Origin: Actinernus sp. WN-2022
Taxonomy: Eukaryota; Cnidaria; Anthozoa; Actiniaria; Actinernidae
Length of the DNA stretch: 64,000 nucleotides
Reading direction: 5' to 3'
Assembly: GCA_030867875.1 (NCBI GenBank)
Contig: JAOWCC010000553.1
Location: forward strand, 1,017,001-1,081,000
In this document: positions 1 to 10,022 of the stretch, in pieces
Layout of the letters: each line of letters opens with the position of its first letter
Position numbering within the stretch: position 1 is the first letter of the stretch
Made by a program: the position numbers and the translations under genes
The notes under the pieces: model-generated
What the model saw: the letters and a program-made list of their open reading frames with translations, nothing else
Told to the model about the DNA's origin: nothing
Database searches by the model: none

Positions 1-1800
1 TTCAAACACTTAAAAATAGCTATACAGCGATGGTTGTGACGGCGACGACTTAATGGCTGCCATTGTAGTTCTATAGCTTGTGTTCCTGAAGAGTAACTAG
101 GTAGGTCTAAGATTGTTCGGGCAGCATTATTTTGTAAAATTTGTAAATGGCCCATGAGAACTACGTTGTTTTTGTCGCCCCATGCTAAATCGGCATAGTC
201 AAGTAAAGGTAAAATAAGGCTATTATACAGTGTTATTATTCGGGCATCTAATGGAAGCAAGGTTTTCACACGGCGAAGTACTCCAAGCCTCTGACAAACT
301 TTCTTGCTTAGGGCATCAATATGTTCAGCCCAGCTCATATTCTGTTGTATTTGTATACCGAGGTATTTAAAAGATTCCTTCCGTTCTAGGAGGTAACCTT
401 TTATCTCTAGGGATAAACCACTAAAGGAACTTAACTTTCGCGAACTACCAAAAACTACGAATTTACTTAATAAATTGTCATTGAACCATTTGCTAAAAAC
501 CTTCAGGTCCGAGTTCAATTTGTCTGTAAGGTCCTTTACATCGTTTGAAGAGTAATATATGACTGTGTCATCAGCGTAAAGAGAGACATCGCAGCATCTC
601 ACACAAGATGGCAGTTCATTAATATAGATGATAAAGAAGAGGGGCCCTAATATGCTTTCTGTGGGACACCAACGGGTACGTGCTTGGCTGATGAGCTGAC
701 ACCACTAACTCAAGTAACTTGCATTCTCTGGGACAAGTAAGATTTAAACCACTCCACACAGGGACTCGAAAAGCCCAAACTAGTGAGCTTATTTAGTAGA
801 AGTGAATGATCCACGGTGTCGAAAGCTTCGACAGATCGAGGAAGACCACGCCCGTAACAAAACCCATGTCCATTTTTTCCTGTATTTGGTCAGTGAAATG
901 TAGAGAGTTTGGGTCTAAAACCGAATTGTCTAGATGTCAACGTAGTATTATCTAAAAGATATGCACTGCTTTTTCAAGAATCTTAATGACGGTTGGCAGA
1001 ATAGTAATGGGTCTGTAGTTACTTGGATCGCTTCTTTCGCCTGCTTTAAAAAGAGCCGTCACTTTGCCTGACTTCCAGAGGGAAAAGTAGAGGACGAGAG
1101 TGAGCGGTTAAATAGCTTTGTTAAAGCGGGGGCTATAGCAGCAGTTGAGTCCTTTAGAAGGCATGCACTAATTCCATCAAGGCCTATTGCCTTATTCGTT
1201 TTAAGTTTACTAAGCGGCTTACGCACAAATTATTCCTTAACGGGCTGAAAACTAAATGTACCCAAATTAGTGTCAGTCGAATTATGATGTAAGGAGACGT
1301 TTTCCCAAACGTAACCTACGCCGGATTTGATTTTGTTCGCCAGCTTAGTACCAATCGAGGCAAAGTGATTGTTCATAGTCTCAGCGATAGATGAAGCACT
1401 TGTGTACGAAACACCATCAGCTTGAATAGAGGTCACAGAGGAGCTGCCTTTAGACTTACGAGAGGTAATCTCATTCAGAGTTTTTCACAGGGCACCTGAA
1501 TTGCCTTTGTTGCTGTTAATCAGATCAATATAGTAATCAGCCTTACACTTCTTTACTAGTTTATTGACGAAAGTTTTTGTTTTCTTGAAAAGCCTCCAAT
1601 GATACTCGGAGTTAGTTTTGACGGCTTTTCTGTGGTGAAAGTCGCGTTCCCGCATGGCGTTTGACACATCGGTTGTCATCCAAGGAGCCTGAAAACCTTT
1701 AATGCGAGTCGTTTTGATGGGCGCGTGACTGTTTGCGACTTCAGAAAATAAGTAGTTACATGTTTCAACAGCGGAATTTACGTCACTGTCTCGGAGATAA
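1..1800 (-). pseudogene. LINE (non-LTR retrotransposon) reverse transcriptase, broken and cut by the window edge
   Basis: Read on the minus strand, this stretch encodes the linker between endonuclease and reverse transcriptase (about 1485-1800, with the conserved run ANSHAPIK and HHRKAVK) and then the reverse transcriptase. Seen directly: the AFDTVDH-type block near 790-830 and the catalytic YADDTVIYYSS box near 545-600, preceded by the GPLFFIIYINELP block near 615-645. The frame changes several times and contains stops, so it is a dead copy. Family knowledge: such enzymes copy element RNA at a nicked target. The same family recurs at 18988-21150, which shares the HAPIK...DFHHRK linker. The 3' end lies outside the window. 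A Jockey/CR1-type clade is inferred, not proven. Confidence 0.85.
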
Positions 1801-2165
1801 TTGAAACTTGGGTCCCGGTGACCCATAGTGCTTCAACTTTCCTGTCATTAAGAAAACATTTCACAAGACATCGTTTACACACTAACCCTACAACCGTATC
1901 ATGCTGTTTAGGTGTTTATCTAAATCTTTCTTCTGATTGGATAAATAAGGTATCGCATGACACAGCGCCTTGTGTGTTGGCCAGTGGGTGCTCTTGACAC
2001 TTCCTAGCGCAATACACAATAGACTTGCATCCTTGTATTGCTGAAACTTATTTTTCCCGGATTCCACTCGCCCGCAGCCATTGCATAGGAGGGACGTTTC
2101 ACTTGTAGTTATGGCTACTCCCTGTCCCTTTGAAATAGCTGACGCTCGTTTCGCTGCGCGTTTCC
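1790..2165 (-). pseudogene. LTR-retrotransposon relic: MYND-type zinc finger plus start of a retropepsin
   Basis: The minus strand shows CNGCG, then CKSIVYCARKC, then HWPTHKALC, which together match the C2-C2-C2-HC spacing of a MYND finger but lie in two frames, so there is at least one frameshift. About 25 codons further on comes CFLNDRKVEALW followed by VTGTQVSII. I read this as the DTGA active-site loop of an aspartic protease with the catalytic Asp changed to Val. Coral Gypsy/BEL-like polyproteins with a MYND finger before the protease are known to me by recollection only. The sequence is cut by the LINE fragment at about 1800. Too short to assign a family. Confidence 0.5.
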
Positions 2166-3170
2166 CTGCGCATTTCCCTCGCTAGTTGATGGGCAGTCAT
2201 TGGCGTAGTGAGCAGTGGCGACATTGTTCAGCAATCTTTGTTCTCTGCAATTCGCGCATCCCTGCTACCTCGGATGGTATTGTATCGGGCAACAGTTTGT
2301 GGAAAAAAAAAATACATGCAAGCTTACAGTTAAGTAATTCGGTAGAAATGAGCAATTACCTGCGAATAATTTTTCTATTCTTATTTTTATGAATTTTAGA
2401 TTCAGAATTTATGTTCAATTTGAATAAAACTTGTGTTGATTTGAATCTAACTTGGTACATTCATCTATGAGTTCTTTTGAATTTCGAAGAGCTATTTTTG
2501 ATGCAACTGGAATAGAATGTATAATTCCTGGCCAGGATAAAGAATCTCTGTTATCCAATCTTTTAGCTTTTGCGAGATCCAACTAAACCCTGATCGGGGA
2601 CTATGGACAGGGTGGTATTAAGCTGTGGAGAGCTGTGGGTTTCTTGAAGAAACGCTATTCCGCTATCGCCATTATGCTTTAGAATGCAGTTAAATATTTT
2701 CTTACATGTTTTTATACTCCCTTATTCCCCTAACGTTAACTGACAGTAAATTAAAATTCAGAACACTATTAAGCTTTACAAACCTCAAAAGCAGCAAATA
2801 GGGGAATTTATCACGAGGCTCCAATTTAGGACGCAAAATACCTATGTAATGCCTCTGCTCATAATATGACACTAGCGCATTGTGAACTAAATATAAACAA
2901 AAAGCAAAAAGGGACAAACAGAAAACAAGGGAAAAAAAAAATTAAAAAGATAAACAATAAATGATGGAGAAAGAAACAAAATTGGTACTCTCCCGAACCC
3001 TCAAAATTGATTAAATATTCATGCTCTACAGAATAGCTTACAGCAAAAGTTAAAGTCAAAAGAAGTTGTAATAGAAGAAAAGACATAAGTAAAATGTAAT
3101 ATAAGCTAATCGAGCATTAGGAAAAAGAGGCATCTGAGCGTTGTCTAAATAATAAGTGTAAATCACTGGT
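2166..3170. other. AT-rich intergenic stretch, nothing recognised
   Basis: No coding segment with recognisable motifs is visible on either strand. The stretch is increasingly A/T-rich toward 3100, with A runs near 2930-2960. The short open frames here are Phe/Leu-rich and look like chance. Confidence 0.5.
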
Positions 3171-4211
3171 CTATTCGATCGAATTATAGATACGGACCAG
3201 GATCTTCCCGTGTACAGTCCATGTAGTGAACCACTTATTGAGCTTAGCCTTTTTACGCACGTCAGCGAACAGCTTTCTTCTGGCTATCGTAAGGTTTTCG
3301 TTTATGTAGATAGCCTCAGCCCCGTTAAAGTCGCCGCTAGGATTTAAATTCTTGAGTTTTGATGTTGCCATGTAGAGCTCCTGCTTAATATTGTGTGAAT
3401 GAAATTTCAATAAGATAGGCTTGATCTTGGCTTTTGAAGGCAGACGGTGCACGATATTGATATCGTTATACTCAATTTCTACATTAAAGGGGAACTGAAC
3501 CCTAAAATTAACCCAATGTCTATACAAACACGTATTCGAAATAAATAGGTTCTGCTATTTATTTTTTCTGTGTTGCGCCACACAGAAAAATAAAATAGCA
3601 GAACTTATTTCTTTCGAATACATCTTTGTAAAGACGTTGGGTTGATTTTAGGCTTGAGTTCCCCTTTAAGGGATTCGGCAATGACCTCCAAATCTTCTTT
3701 CCGGAATGCCGTGCAGTTCCACGTTGTGTTTTCTCTGATACTGCTCCATATCTTCTTGTTTTTCCTCGAGCCATTCTAGCCTGTCACTAAGTACCGTGGT
3801 CTTTTCCTTGGTGTCGGCATGCTGTTCGTTTAACTCAGTGATATATTCTTTTAAGGTCTTATTCTCTTCAACTTGGTCTTCCACCATTTTGGAGTGATAA
3901 TTCAATGAACTTTTAATTTCTTCAAATTCTTTCTTTAAGTGCTTATTATTATCCAGTAGTCTGCTGGTGTTACTTTGAATATCCATGAGAATTCCATACA
4001 CTTTGCTTAGAGTAAGATGTCCCAGGGAGGAGAAGATTTCGTCTTCGGCGGAATCGTCTGCCATCTTTGCTAGCTTTGGAATTGGAGACCTTTCGGTACT
4101 TGAAATTGAAGAGTCGTCCTCTCTTCTCCTTCTAGAGCTCAGAATTATATGACTGCTAGTTGTAGATTTGCTGTCTTTAGTTGGAGAATATAGTGTAGCC
4201 GAATTAGACAT
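3171..4211 (-). pseudogene. LINE ORF1-like coiled-coil RNA-binding protein, interrupted by a MITE
   Basis: Starts with ATG at 4211. The N-terminal part is Ser/Arg-rich, then a long heptad-type coiled coil (about residues 75-165: repeated L/I with E/K-rich spacing), then VELHGIPE, typical of the start of the RRM-like core of L1-type ORF1 proteins. The C-terminal part (3171-3483) contains NIVHRLPSK and a basic tail ending WTVHGKILVRI. Family knowledge: ORF1p coats element RNA. Two lesions are visible: a one-base frameshift just after GIPE (about 3690-3700; the alternative frame reads KEDLEVIAESL and rejoins NVEIEYND) and the 186-bp MITE at 3484-3669. No ORF2 follows directly, so this is a fragment. 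Confidence 0.7.
3484..3669. mobile_element. Palindromic MITE with TTAA target duplication (piggyBac-like), nested in a LINE ORF1
   Basis: Flanked on both sides by TTAA. The left end runs AGGGGAACTGAACCCTAAAA and the right end is its inverted near-copy, AGGGGAACTCAAGCCTAAAA. The two arms of about 85-90 bp pair over nearly their whole length around a GCGCCACAC centre, so the whole element can fold into one hairpin. It carries no coding capacity. TTAA duplications are characteristic of piggyBac-type transposases, so a piggyBac-mobilised MITE is inferred. The insertion splits the ORF1 reading frame described separately. Confidence 0.75.
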
Positions 4212-4363
4212 GTTGTTGAGGGAACGGGGAGAATTTTGCTACAGCGGCCTAAACACGACCGACCGTCATGATGTCTCCCCAATTGATAAATACCACTGTT
4301 CATTAGAACGTTTTACTGATCCGTTTTTGGATTTCCCCATAAACGCAAAGGTTACAAATGCAC

Positions 4364-4403
4364 GAAATCCGGATTAGGATTAATCCGGATTAGGATTAAT
4401 CCG
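4364..4403. repeat. Short tandem, self-complementary repeat (GGATTAGGATTAATCC)
   Basis: The unit ATCCGGATTAGGATTA occurs about 2.4 times in a row and each unit contains inverted GGATTA/TAATCC words. A related ATCCGGAT word recurs at about 4480. It lies just upstream (right) of the LINE ORF1 start and has no visible coding role. Confidence 0.6.
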
Positions 4404-4849
4404 ACGTATCCTTCTCAGAGATGGATTTCCTTGTGTCGATTTTGCGTTCTTTTGGGAAATCCGAGATCAGATTACAATATCCGGATGGATTTTCCCAAAC
4501 GAAAGCACCCTTAAATTAATTAACTCTATCTACGTCAATGCACGTTCTGTAGCTTATAAAATATAAACTTGCGGTTACACATTGTACCTCTCATCCAGGT
4601 AGAAACCATGGTTATCCTTCCTCGTTAAAGTTCTATAGGTCTGCTTCGTGATCTTCTACAACAAGAATAAGAATGAAGAAACTGTAATCGCGCGAGCAGG
4701 AGACTGATCTCTTAGCGTAAGATCACGTGCACCATTCCTTGCTGAATTCCCGCCATTTTCGAAATTTGAGCAATGCATATAAATATTTGAAACCCATTAA
4801 CAGAAAAAAGTCAAAATACATCTATAAAGTTTATACCAACCCGGCTCTT

Positions 4850-5074
4850 CTACTGCGCCCCTCGTATGTTCCTATCCTGTGACGGGGAAGCTTTCACTTC
4901 TTCCAGCTTTTCCTCGAGGCTTTTAAGTGATTCCTGGTTGGCCGCATCCCTCCTGGCCAGTTCTACACGAAGAGAACGATTGTCTTCACTCAATACTTTG
5001 CTTGATTGAGCAATTTCCTCAAGAAAGACAAGAAGCTGTTCTTGGTCATCGAATATCCGTGCTTGGGCGGCCAT
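4850..5074 (-). CDS. Hypothetical coiled-coil protein or first exon
   Basis: An ATG in a good context (ATGGCCGCC) opens a 74-codon frame. The product is acidic and Leu/Glu-rich with heptad spacing over residues 10-60 (LLVFLEEIAQ, LARRDAANQ, LEEKLEEVK), so a short coiled coil is likely. It ends at a TAG at 4850. No convincing splice donor lies before the stop. It could be the N-terminal piece of another LINE ORF1 or the first exon of a host gene. I do not recognise a family. Confidence 0.35.
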   Translation of the reverse strand: MAAQARIFDDQEQLLVFLEEIAQSSKVLSEDNRSLRVELARRDAANQESLKSLEEKLEEVKASPSQDRNIRGAQ

Positions 5075-5079
5075 TTAGG

Positions 5080-5560
5080 ATACTTCAACTGGGTAATTGT
5101 AAAACAACCGAACTCAAAATCACGATCTGATACGAGACACAACGTGATACGTACTCTACCGTTTCAAAGGCGAAATGTGAAAACGGCGGGAGTTGGACAT
5201 GAATCAACCGTTCTGGTAATGTTTAGCAGAACGTCAAAACAAATAAAGATCAAATTTAGAGCCAATCAAAGTTATCTCACGTGCAAACTTACTCGAATGA
5301 AATGACCTTTGCCTTGGGTAAGCAGAACGGTACTATACGTCATTTCCTGAATAGCCTGGTAGCGGAACATTTAACACTACATGTAGAAGATGCTTCATAC
5401 TGTTAATCATGCATTGCATATAAGAATTACTCTTATAAACTCTTGTAAATATTCTACATTTGCTCAAGGTTTTCAAACTTCAAGTTGTACATTTGCTAGT
5501 GGAAATGTTTTTCACTTGTAAATTAAAAATCTGCCAGCATTTTATGAGCATCAATTTCGA
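5080..5560. other. Intergenic stretch, nothing recognised
   Basis: No motif-bearing coding segment seen on either strand. The palindrome ACTACATGTAG occurs at about 5376, one of many TACATGTA words in the window. Confidence 0.4.
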
Positions 5561-5589
5561 GTCCTGAGGGGAGAATTGCACATGGACCT

Positions 5590-6330
5590 CCAAGCCCTGG
5601 AGAGCTTTGAGTCAAGTTAAACACGTTATCGTCGATATCTATGTGGACGACACAACGCTTAACTACTCCGCCACCGCCACCCAGTCCATTACTGAATAAC
5701 TACAGAAAGACATTACCAATATCACCACATGGACCCAAAACAATATTATGATCCTGAATGAATCTAAAACAAAAACTATGCTAAACACCGGTAAACGACT
5801 GCAGAATAAGTTGGACAGCAGTTCCCTTGACCTCAAGATGAACGACAAAAACCTCGAGCAGGTTTCATCATTCAAGCTACTTGGAGTCACTATTGACAGT
5901 AAGCTGAGTTTTGATGACCATGTGGACAATTTATGTAAAAAGCTGTCACAGCGTATTGCTGTATTATGCAAGAGTAGACGCTTTCTTCCCCTTAAAGAAC
6001 GCCTTCTCTACTACAATGCCACGATAAAACAACTGATGCTCTATGGCTGAACCGCTTGTGTATAAACGGCTTAATGATAACTTCCCCCATCATTTAATAG
6101 AACTGTTAAGAAAGTACTCAGATATATATTCTAGGCCCATTAATCTAGTCTGTCCCAAATACAATCTTCTAAGTGAAGGTTGCCGCTCGTTTGTAGTTTC
6201 AACGACAAGTTTATGGAATTCAATACCCAAAAATATTCGCGAGAAAGAATCTGAGGCATCCTTTACAAACGCTTACATCCTATATCTTAAACGTGGATAT
6301 AAGGACCATTTAGACCATTTTCCCTTTTGA
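5590..6330 (+). pseudogene. LINE reverse transcriptase C-terminal half with an internal deletion
   Basis: The catalytic box reads IYVDDTTLNYSA near 5638-5672. It is followed by an in-frame stop at about 5695 and then MILNESKTKTM and FKLLGVTIDSKLSF, the usual thumb/post-RT blocks. Near 6047 the frame jumps from LLYYNATIKQLMLYG to LVYKRLNDNFP. Compared with the better copy at 32404-33132, about 55-60 residues between these blocks are missing (the region with CVWSS and RAARVIL). The C-terminus ends with LWNSIPKNIREK and the element continues into its 3' tail at 6507. Confidence 0.8.
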
Positions 6331-6506
6331 GCTGAACTTGATGACCTAAGTATGTAATGTTGATATATGTTATATATTATATTATATTTTAATTGTATTT
6401 AGATATATTAGCTTTTTATCGATTGTTCAATGTTTTTAAATAACATTTTTAAAGTTTTTAAGATTTCTAGTTCTAAGATTTTTGGTTAGTTTTCTCTATC
6501 TGTTTT

Positions 6507-6575
6507 GAGGGCCACTAATTTGTCAGTAAAAACTGTTATGTGTTACCCTCGGTAAATAAATTTGATTCTTCTTCT
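6507..6575 (+). repeat. LINE 3' tail with GAGGG/CCCTC stem and microsatellite end
   Basis: GAGGGCCACTAATTTGTCAG is followed about 20 bases later by TTACCCTCGGTAAATAAA and then a TTC/CTT-type repeat. The same layout recurs at 33302-33382 and, inverted, at 18331-18420, and is shared by the SINE at 49677-49925. The paired GAGGG and CCCTC could form a stem. By analogy with other LINEs, such a 3' structure is what the reverse transcriptase recognises. Confidence 0.65.
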
Positions 6576-6779
6576 TAATTTTTGGTGTGGCTATGGCCTG
6601 CTTATTAAAGAAAAATACTGGGCAGAAATTGTGGTATATGTTAACCCTATCATATGTCAACTGTGGGGATATGCAAAACATGTTACCATAGGGAGGGGAC
6701 AATGTCATTTTGTCCAAGCAAACGGTACAAAATCCCACTAGTCCCCTCCACCTCCTGATAAAAAGAATAAACAGTTTAC
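6576..6779. other. Short intergenic stretch, no gene seen
   Basis: No motif-bearing coding sequence. It separates the LINE tail from the HECT-like relic. Confidence 0.4.
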
Positions 6780-7276
6780 CTCGTTATAAAACTGGACTTC
6801 CAGTGTTTTTCTCAGGACGTTCAGGGAGGCTATTTCGTCAAAGGTGGTTTCAAGAATATTATTCCGATCCACAAGGATGAAATTTGTTTCACCCTATTCT
6901 ACTTGAATGGGTTCCTGCACATTCAGGGCTCTACCACAAACCATATTACCTTGGAAATGTCTTAAGATTTCGACTGGGTTACCTACATTGTTTGCCATGC
7001 AGTATGCCAATGTTTTCTATATTGCAGCTTCAACTGTTGCTTTGCCTTCCATATTACTACTGGCACTTTCTTCCTCTCGGCTGTTAGTTGTGCTCGTGGA
7101 TGCATAACATGTACTCAGCAAACTATTACCTCCCATCGCGTTGCTATTTATCTCAGAATCAATGGTTATAACCTCTCTCTGGCTTGGTGTTTCCGTTGCC
7201 ACTGTTGTTTCCTCGCTTGTAATAAATCTTTGTTGTGGACCTCCAAGCCCAGGAGAGCCCATATTTTATCTACCAC
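6780..7276 (-). pseudogene. HECT-ubiquitin-ligase-like exon relic
   Basis: One minus-strand frame runs across this stretch, broken by three stops (about 7263, 7017 and 6890). It starts with a Ser/Thr/Glu-rich low-complexity part, then NPVEILRHFQGN, then GETNFILVDRNNILETTFDE and LRKTLEVQFYNE. The last blocks resemble the beginning of a HECT catalytic domain (pattern VxRxxIxxxxFxxI...LxVxFxxE), which transfers ubiquitin to substrates. The frame ends at a possible splice donor (GAG|GTAAAC at 6780/6779), and an acceptor-like TTGCCTATAATAG lies just right of 7276. The missing downstream HECT lobe with its catalytic Cys is not seen. The call rests on pattern resemblance only. Confidence 0.4.
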
Positions 7277-7608
7277 CTATTATAGGCAAAAATTAAAACA
7301 TATACATGTACAGTTGAATCCCGATAACTCGAACCTCCAAGGGAAATCAGAAAAGGTTCGAGTTAGCGGTAGTTCGAGTTAGCGAGAGATGGGAACAAAT
7401 GACCTGAAATTAGGGAATAAAATCGTGTTTTCCTTATATCCTTTATTTCTATTCAAAGAGTTTGCATTTAATCAGGTTTTTTTTACGGAGAAAGAGTAAA
7501 AAACCGATCAATATTTAGCAAATAAAACAGAACAGAACAGATATGGAGAAAATACACTACTTTTTACAGAAATAGTCTGTTAATAGGCCCTGACACTGTG
7601 CCGTGTGT

Positions 7609-8984
7609 CTATTTCTGTCGATGATTCTGGAGAGTGTCATCCTCCTCTTCAAGCTCATTGTCATCTGGTCGAAACTCAGCAAGAATGTCACTATCACTCG
7701 GCAGCTCGGTATCAGCTGTTTGGAGTTCGTCATCACATCCTATCACGCTTTCAGCGTTAACTTGCAGTGATGCTAGATCTGGTGCTCTCTCTCTCAGGCT
7801 GTCAAGTTTTTCATTGAGCTCTTTGAAAGGATCATCACCATCATTCAAAGCACACTCCTGTGACTGCTTCGAGATGCCAGCTCTTTTGAAGCAGTTTTGA
7901 ATTGCTGTTTCTGACACTTTGTCCCAGGCTGCAGTTAGCATATTGATTGCCAATAGGATGCTTATTTTGGGCAAAGGCTGGTTATTGTCCACCGCACGGA
8001 TGAAAAGCTGAACTGTGAGGGCTCTGTAGTGGGATTTTAGTGATCTAATAACTCCTTGGTCCATTGGCTGGGTCTTGGATGTCGTATTAGGAGGAAGGAA
8101 CACTAAATGGATATCTTTAAGTCCTCCAACGTGTGGGTGGGCCGAACAGTTGTCCACAACAAGTGAAATTTTCCTGCCTTCTCCCACAAACTTTCTATCA
8201 AGCTCTCTGATCCACTCTTCAAACAGAGCACTGTCCATCCAACTTTTCTACTGCGATCGGTATCGGCAGGGGATGTTTCTAACGCCAGTGAAACACCGTG
8301 GTCTTGCAGATTTTCCAATAACAAACATGGGCAACTTCTCGCCCACTGCATTTGCAGCAGCCATACCAGTCAGTCTTATTTTGCTGTGCTTACCACCCAC
8401 GCATTTCTCAGACTTCAAATGCAAAGTTTTGTTGGGAAGAGCTTGATAAAACAAGCAAATTCGTCAGCATTGAAAATGTCTTCAACCTTGTAGTTGGAAA
8501 TAATTGTTGGCAGGGTTGTCTCGTCCCAAGATGCAGTCATTTGAGGGGTGCATGACTTTCCTTCTCCAGCAACAGTCTTAAACGTGACAGTGTGTCTTTT
8601 TTTCCAACGGTCAAGCCAGCCATCGGAACCCTTAAAATCTTCAATCTGGAGCTCTTTCGCAAATAGAACTGCCTTCTCTTTAAGCAACGTACCGCTAACT
8701 GGAACATTTCGCTCTTTTGCATTCATTAACCACTTGTATATCGCTTTATCTAAAGATTCAAAACTTGCGCCTTTCAGCTTCAGTGTCTTTGGACTTTTAC
8801 CATTCTCGAAAGCAGCTGAAATCTTCTCTTTGCTCTTCGCCCACGTGGATAAAGTGTTTAAAGGAACGCCATACTTTTTTGCTACCTCTTTCTTTGCTAC
8901 GCCCTTCTCAATATCTTTGAGAGCTTTGTATTTCTCCTCCAAAGATTTAGTAGCAATCTTACGCTTGAGAGACTAGGCCGACAT
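7609..8984 (-). pseudogene. Tigger/pogo transposase (CENP-B HTH + DDE_1), three lesions
   Basis: The likely start is ATG at 8984. A helix-turn-helix follows (VAKKEVAKKYGVPLNTLSTW), then the second CENP-B-like DNA-binding part (DKAIYKWLMNAKERNVP...GSDGWLDRWKKRH). The catalytic core shows the three acidic positions in NADE, LVVDNCSAH and QPMDQGVIRSLK. An acidic tail ends the protein (ELEEEDD). Lesions seen: a TAG at the fourth codon (8973-8975), a one-base frameshift near 8445 (FACF to FYQALPNKTL) and an in-frame TAG at 8248-8250 before WMDSALFEEW. Length, about 455 codons, is normal for the family. The active enzyme would cut and paste the element at TA sites. Confidence 0.85.
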
Positions 8985-9212
8985 TTCCAAGCATTATTGT
9001 TGAAATTCCTCAATGAAAGCGTACTGCATGATGCGGGTTTTCACTGCAATAACCGGAAACAATGGCCAAACTAAAACATAAGGGTCTTTGTACAATTTTA
9101 CAAGGTGTGAAAGTGACCGTCAAAGGAACATCCGGTTTGACTGTAAAACACTACAGTCCAGTATTAAAATAACATTTGAGAGCTGCTTGGAGCTGCAACT
9201 TGACGTTACCTA

Positions 9213-9606
9213 ATGGCTTCCGTGCAAACGTCTGAAAATATCGTCTTTTACAACCTGGATTCTTTTATCAAAGGATATCGTGTACCAAGAAGTTTGGTCC
9301 CCGGAGCTTCTTGAGGAGCTAAACGCTGTACCAGAACCAAGCAATAGTGTCGACAAGTATGCGGTATGTGTGCTACATTCTGGCGAAGTTGTTGGACATT
9401 TAATGAAAGGCAAATCTGGCCGTTTTGCAAAGACTATTTTCTACTTTTTGCGGGCCAATAAGCAGAACTCCTGCACTGTGGTGGTAACTGGCAAGGCAGT
9501 TAACCGTGGCGATGGAGAAGGCATGCAAGTGCCGTGCACGCTGCATTTGAAGGGAAAGAATAAATTTATTGACATTTTAAAGAAACAGCTAAGCGGCAAA
9601 GCTTGA
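9213..9606 (+). pseudogene. HIRAN-domain-like cargo gene of the Tigger element, one frameshift
   Basis: ATG at 9213 opens MASVQTSENIVFYNLDSF and IKGY. A one-base loss near 9279 shifts the frame and the protein continues VYQEVWSPELLEEL, EPSNSVDKYAV, GEVVGHLM, then TVVVTGKAVNRGDGEG and a basic end (LKKQLSGKA). The order GY, W.P..GE/LL, E..N..D.YAV, VGH.P/M is that of HIRAN domains, small OB-like folds known from HLTF-type proteins to bind DNA ends. About 130 residues in total. It lies inside the Tigger ends, divergent from the transposase. A cargo role in recognising DNA ends during transposition is only an inference. Confidence 0.6.
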
Positions 9607-9810
9607 TGAAAGCTGGTTGAATGGATCCTTTGTTTCCCTTTGATTCCTGCTGACACCGCTTATCACGTACAATATTCTCACAGGACTGAACTGACACGTT
9701 TTATGTAACGTAAAACCAAGAAACTAGAGAAGTTAACACAAATAATACATGCTGCTTCAAAATAAATTCCATGTTCTGAAGTACGTTTTGTCTCGTTACG
9801 TCTTGATAAA

Positions 9811-10011
9811 CGAGGTTCGAGTTCTCGAGGGTAAAATTATAAAGAAAATGACCAGAAGGGAAACAAAAATTGCTTCGAGTTAGCGGGAGGTTCGATTTAT
9901 CGAGGGTAAAATTACATTAAATGTATGACGCTAATCCAGAGGAAATCAATTTTGGTTCGAGTTAGCGCGAGCTTCGAGTTACCGACGGTTCGAGTTATCG
10001 GGATTCAACTG
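9811..10011. repeat. Subterminal TTCGAGTTAGCG repeats of the Tigger element
   Basis: Six variants of TTCGAGTTAGCG (GTTCGAGTTCTCGAG, CTTCGAGTTAGCGGG, GTTCGATTTATCGAG, GTTCGAGTTAGCGCG, CTTCGAGTTACCGAC, GTTCGAGTTATCGGG) lie in the last 200 bp. Three related words lie in the first 90 bp (7311-7395). Reiterated subterminal words usually mark transposase binding sites. Confidence 0.6.
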
Positions 10012-10022
10012 TATATACTTAC

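Larger units (their letters stand above)
7311..10011. mobile_element. Tigger/pogo-type DNA transposon, 2.70 kb, with both ends and TA duplication
   Basis: The ends are CAGTTGAATCCCGATAACTC at 7311 and its inverted copy ending at 10011. Both are flanked by TA, the expected target duplication of the Tc1-mariner/pogo group. Inside are a minus-strand CENP-B-like DDD transposase (7609-8984) and a plus-strand HIRAN-like gene (9213-9606) transcribed away from it. The ends carry reiterated TTCGAGTTAGCG words, three on the left and six on the right. Both genes are mutated, so the copy is inactive. It lies between the alpha-kinase-like and HECT-like relics, 11-12 bases beyond a GTAAG donor-like site. 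Confidence 0.88.

Noticed and set aside
7634..7900. Serine-rich plus-strand frame
   Set aside because: It is the complement of the acidic, Glu/Asp-rich end of the Tigger transposase.
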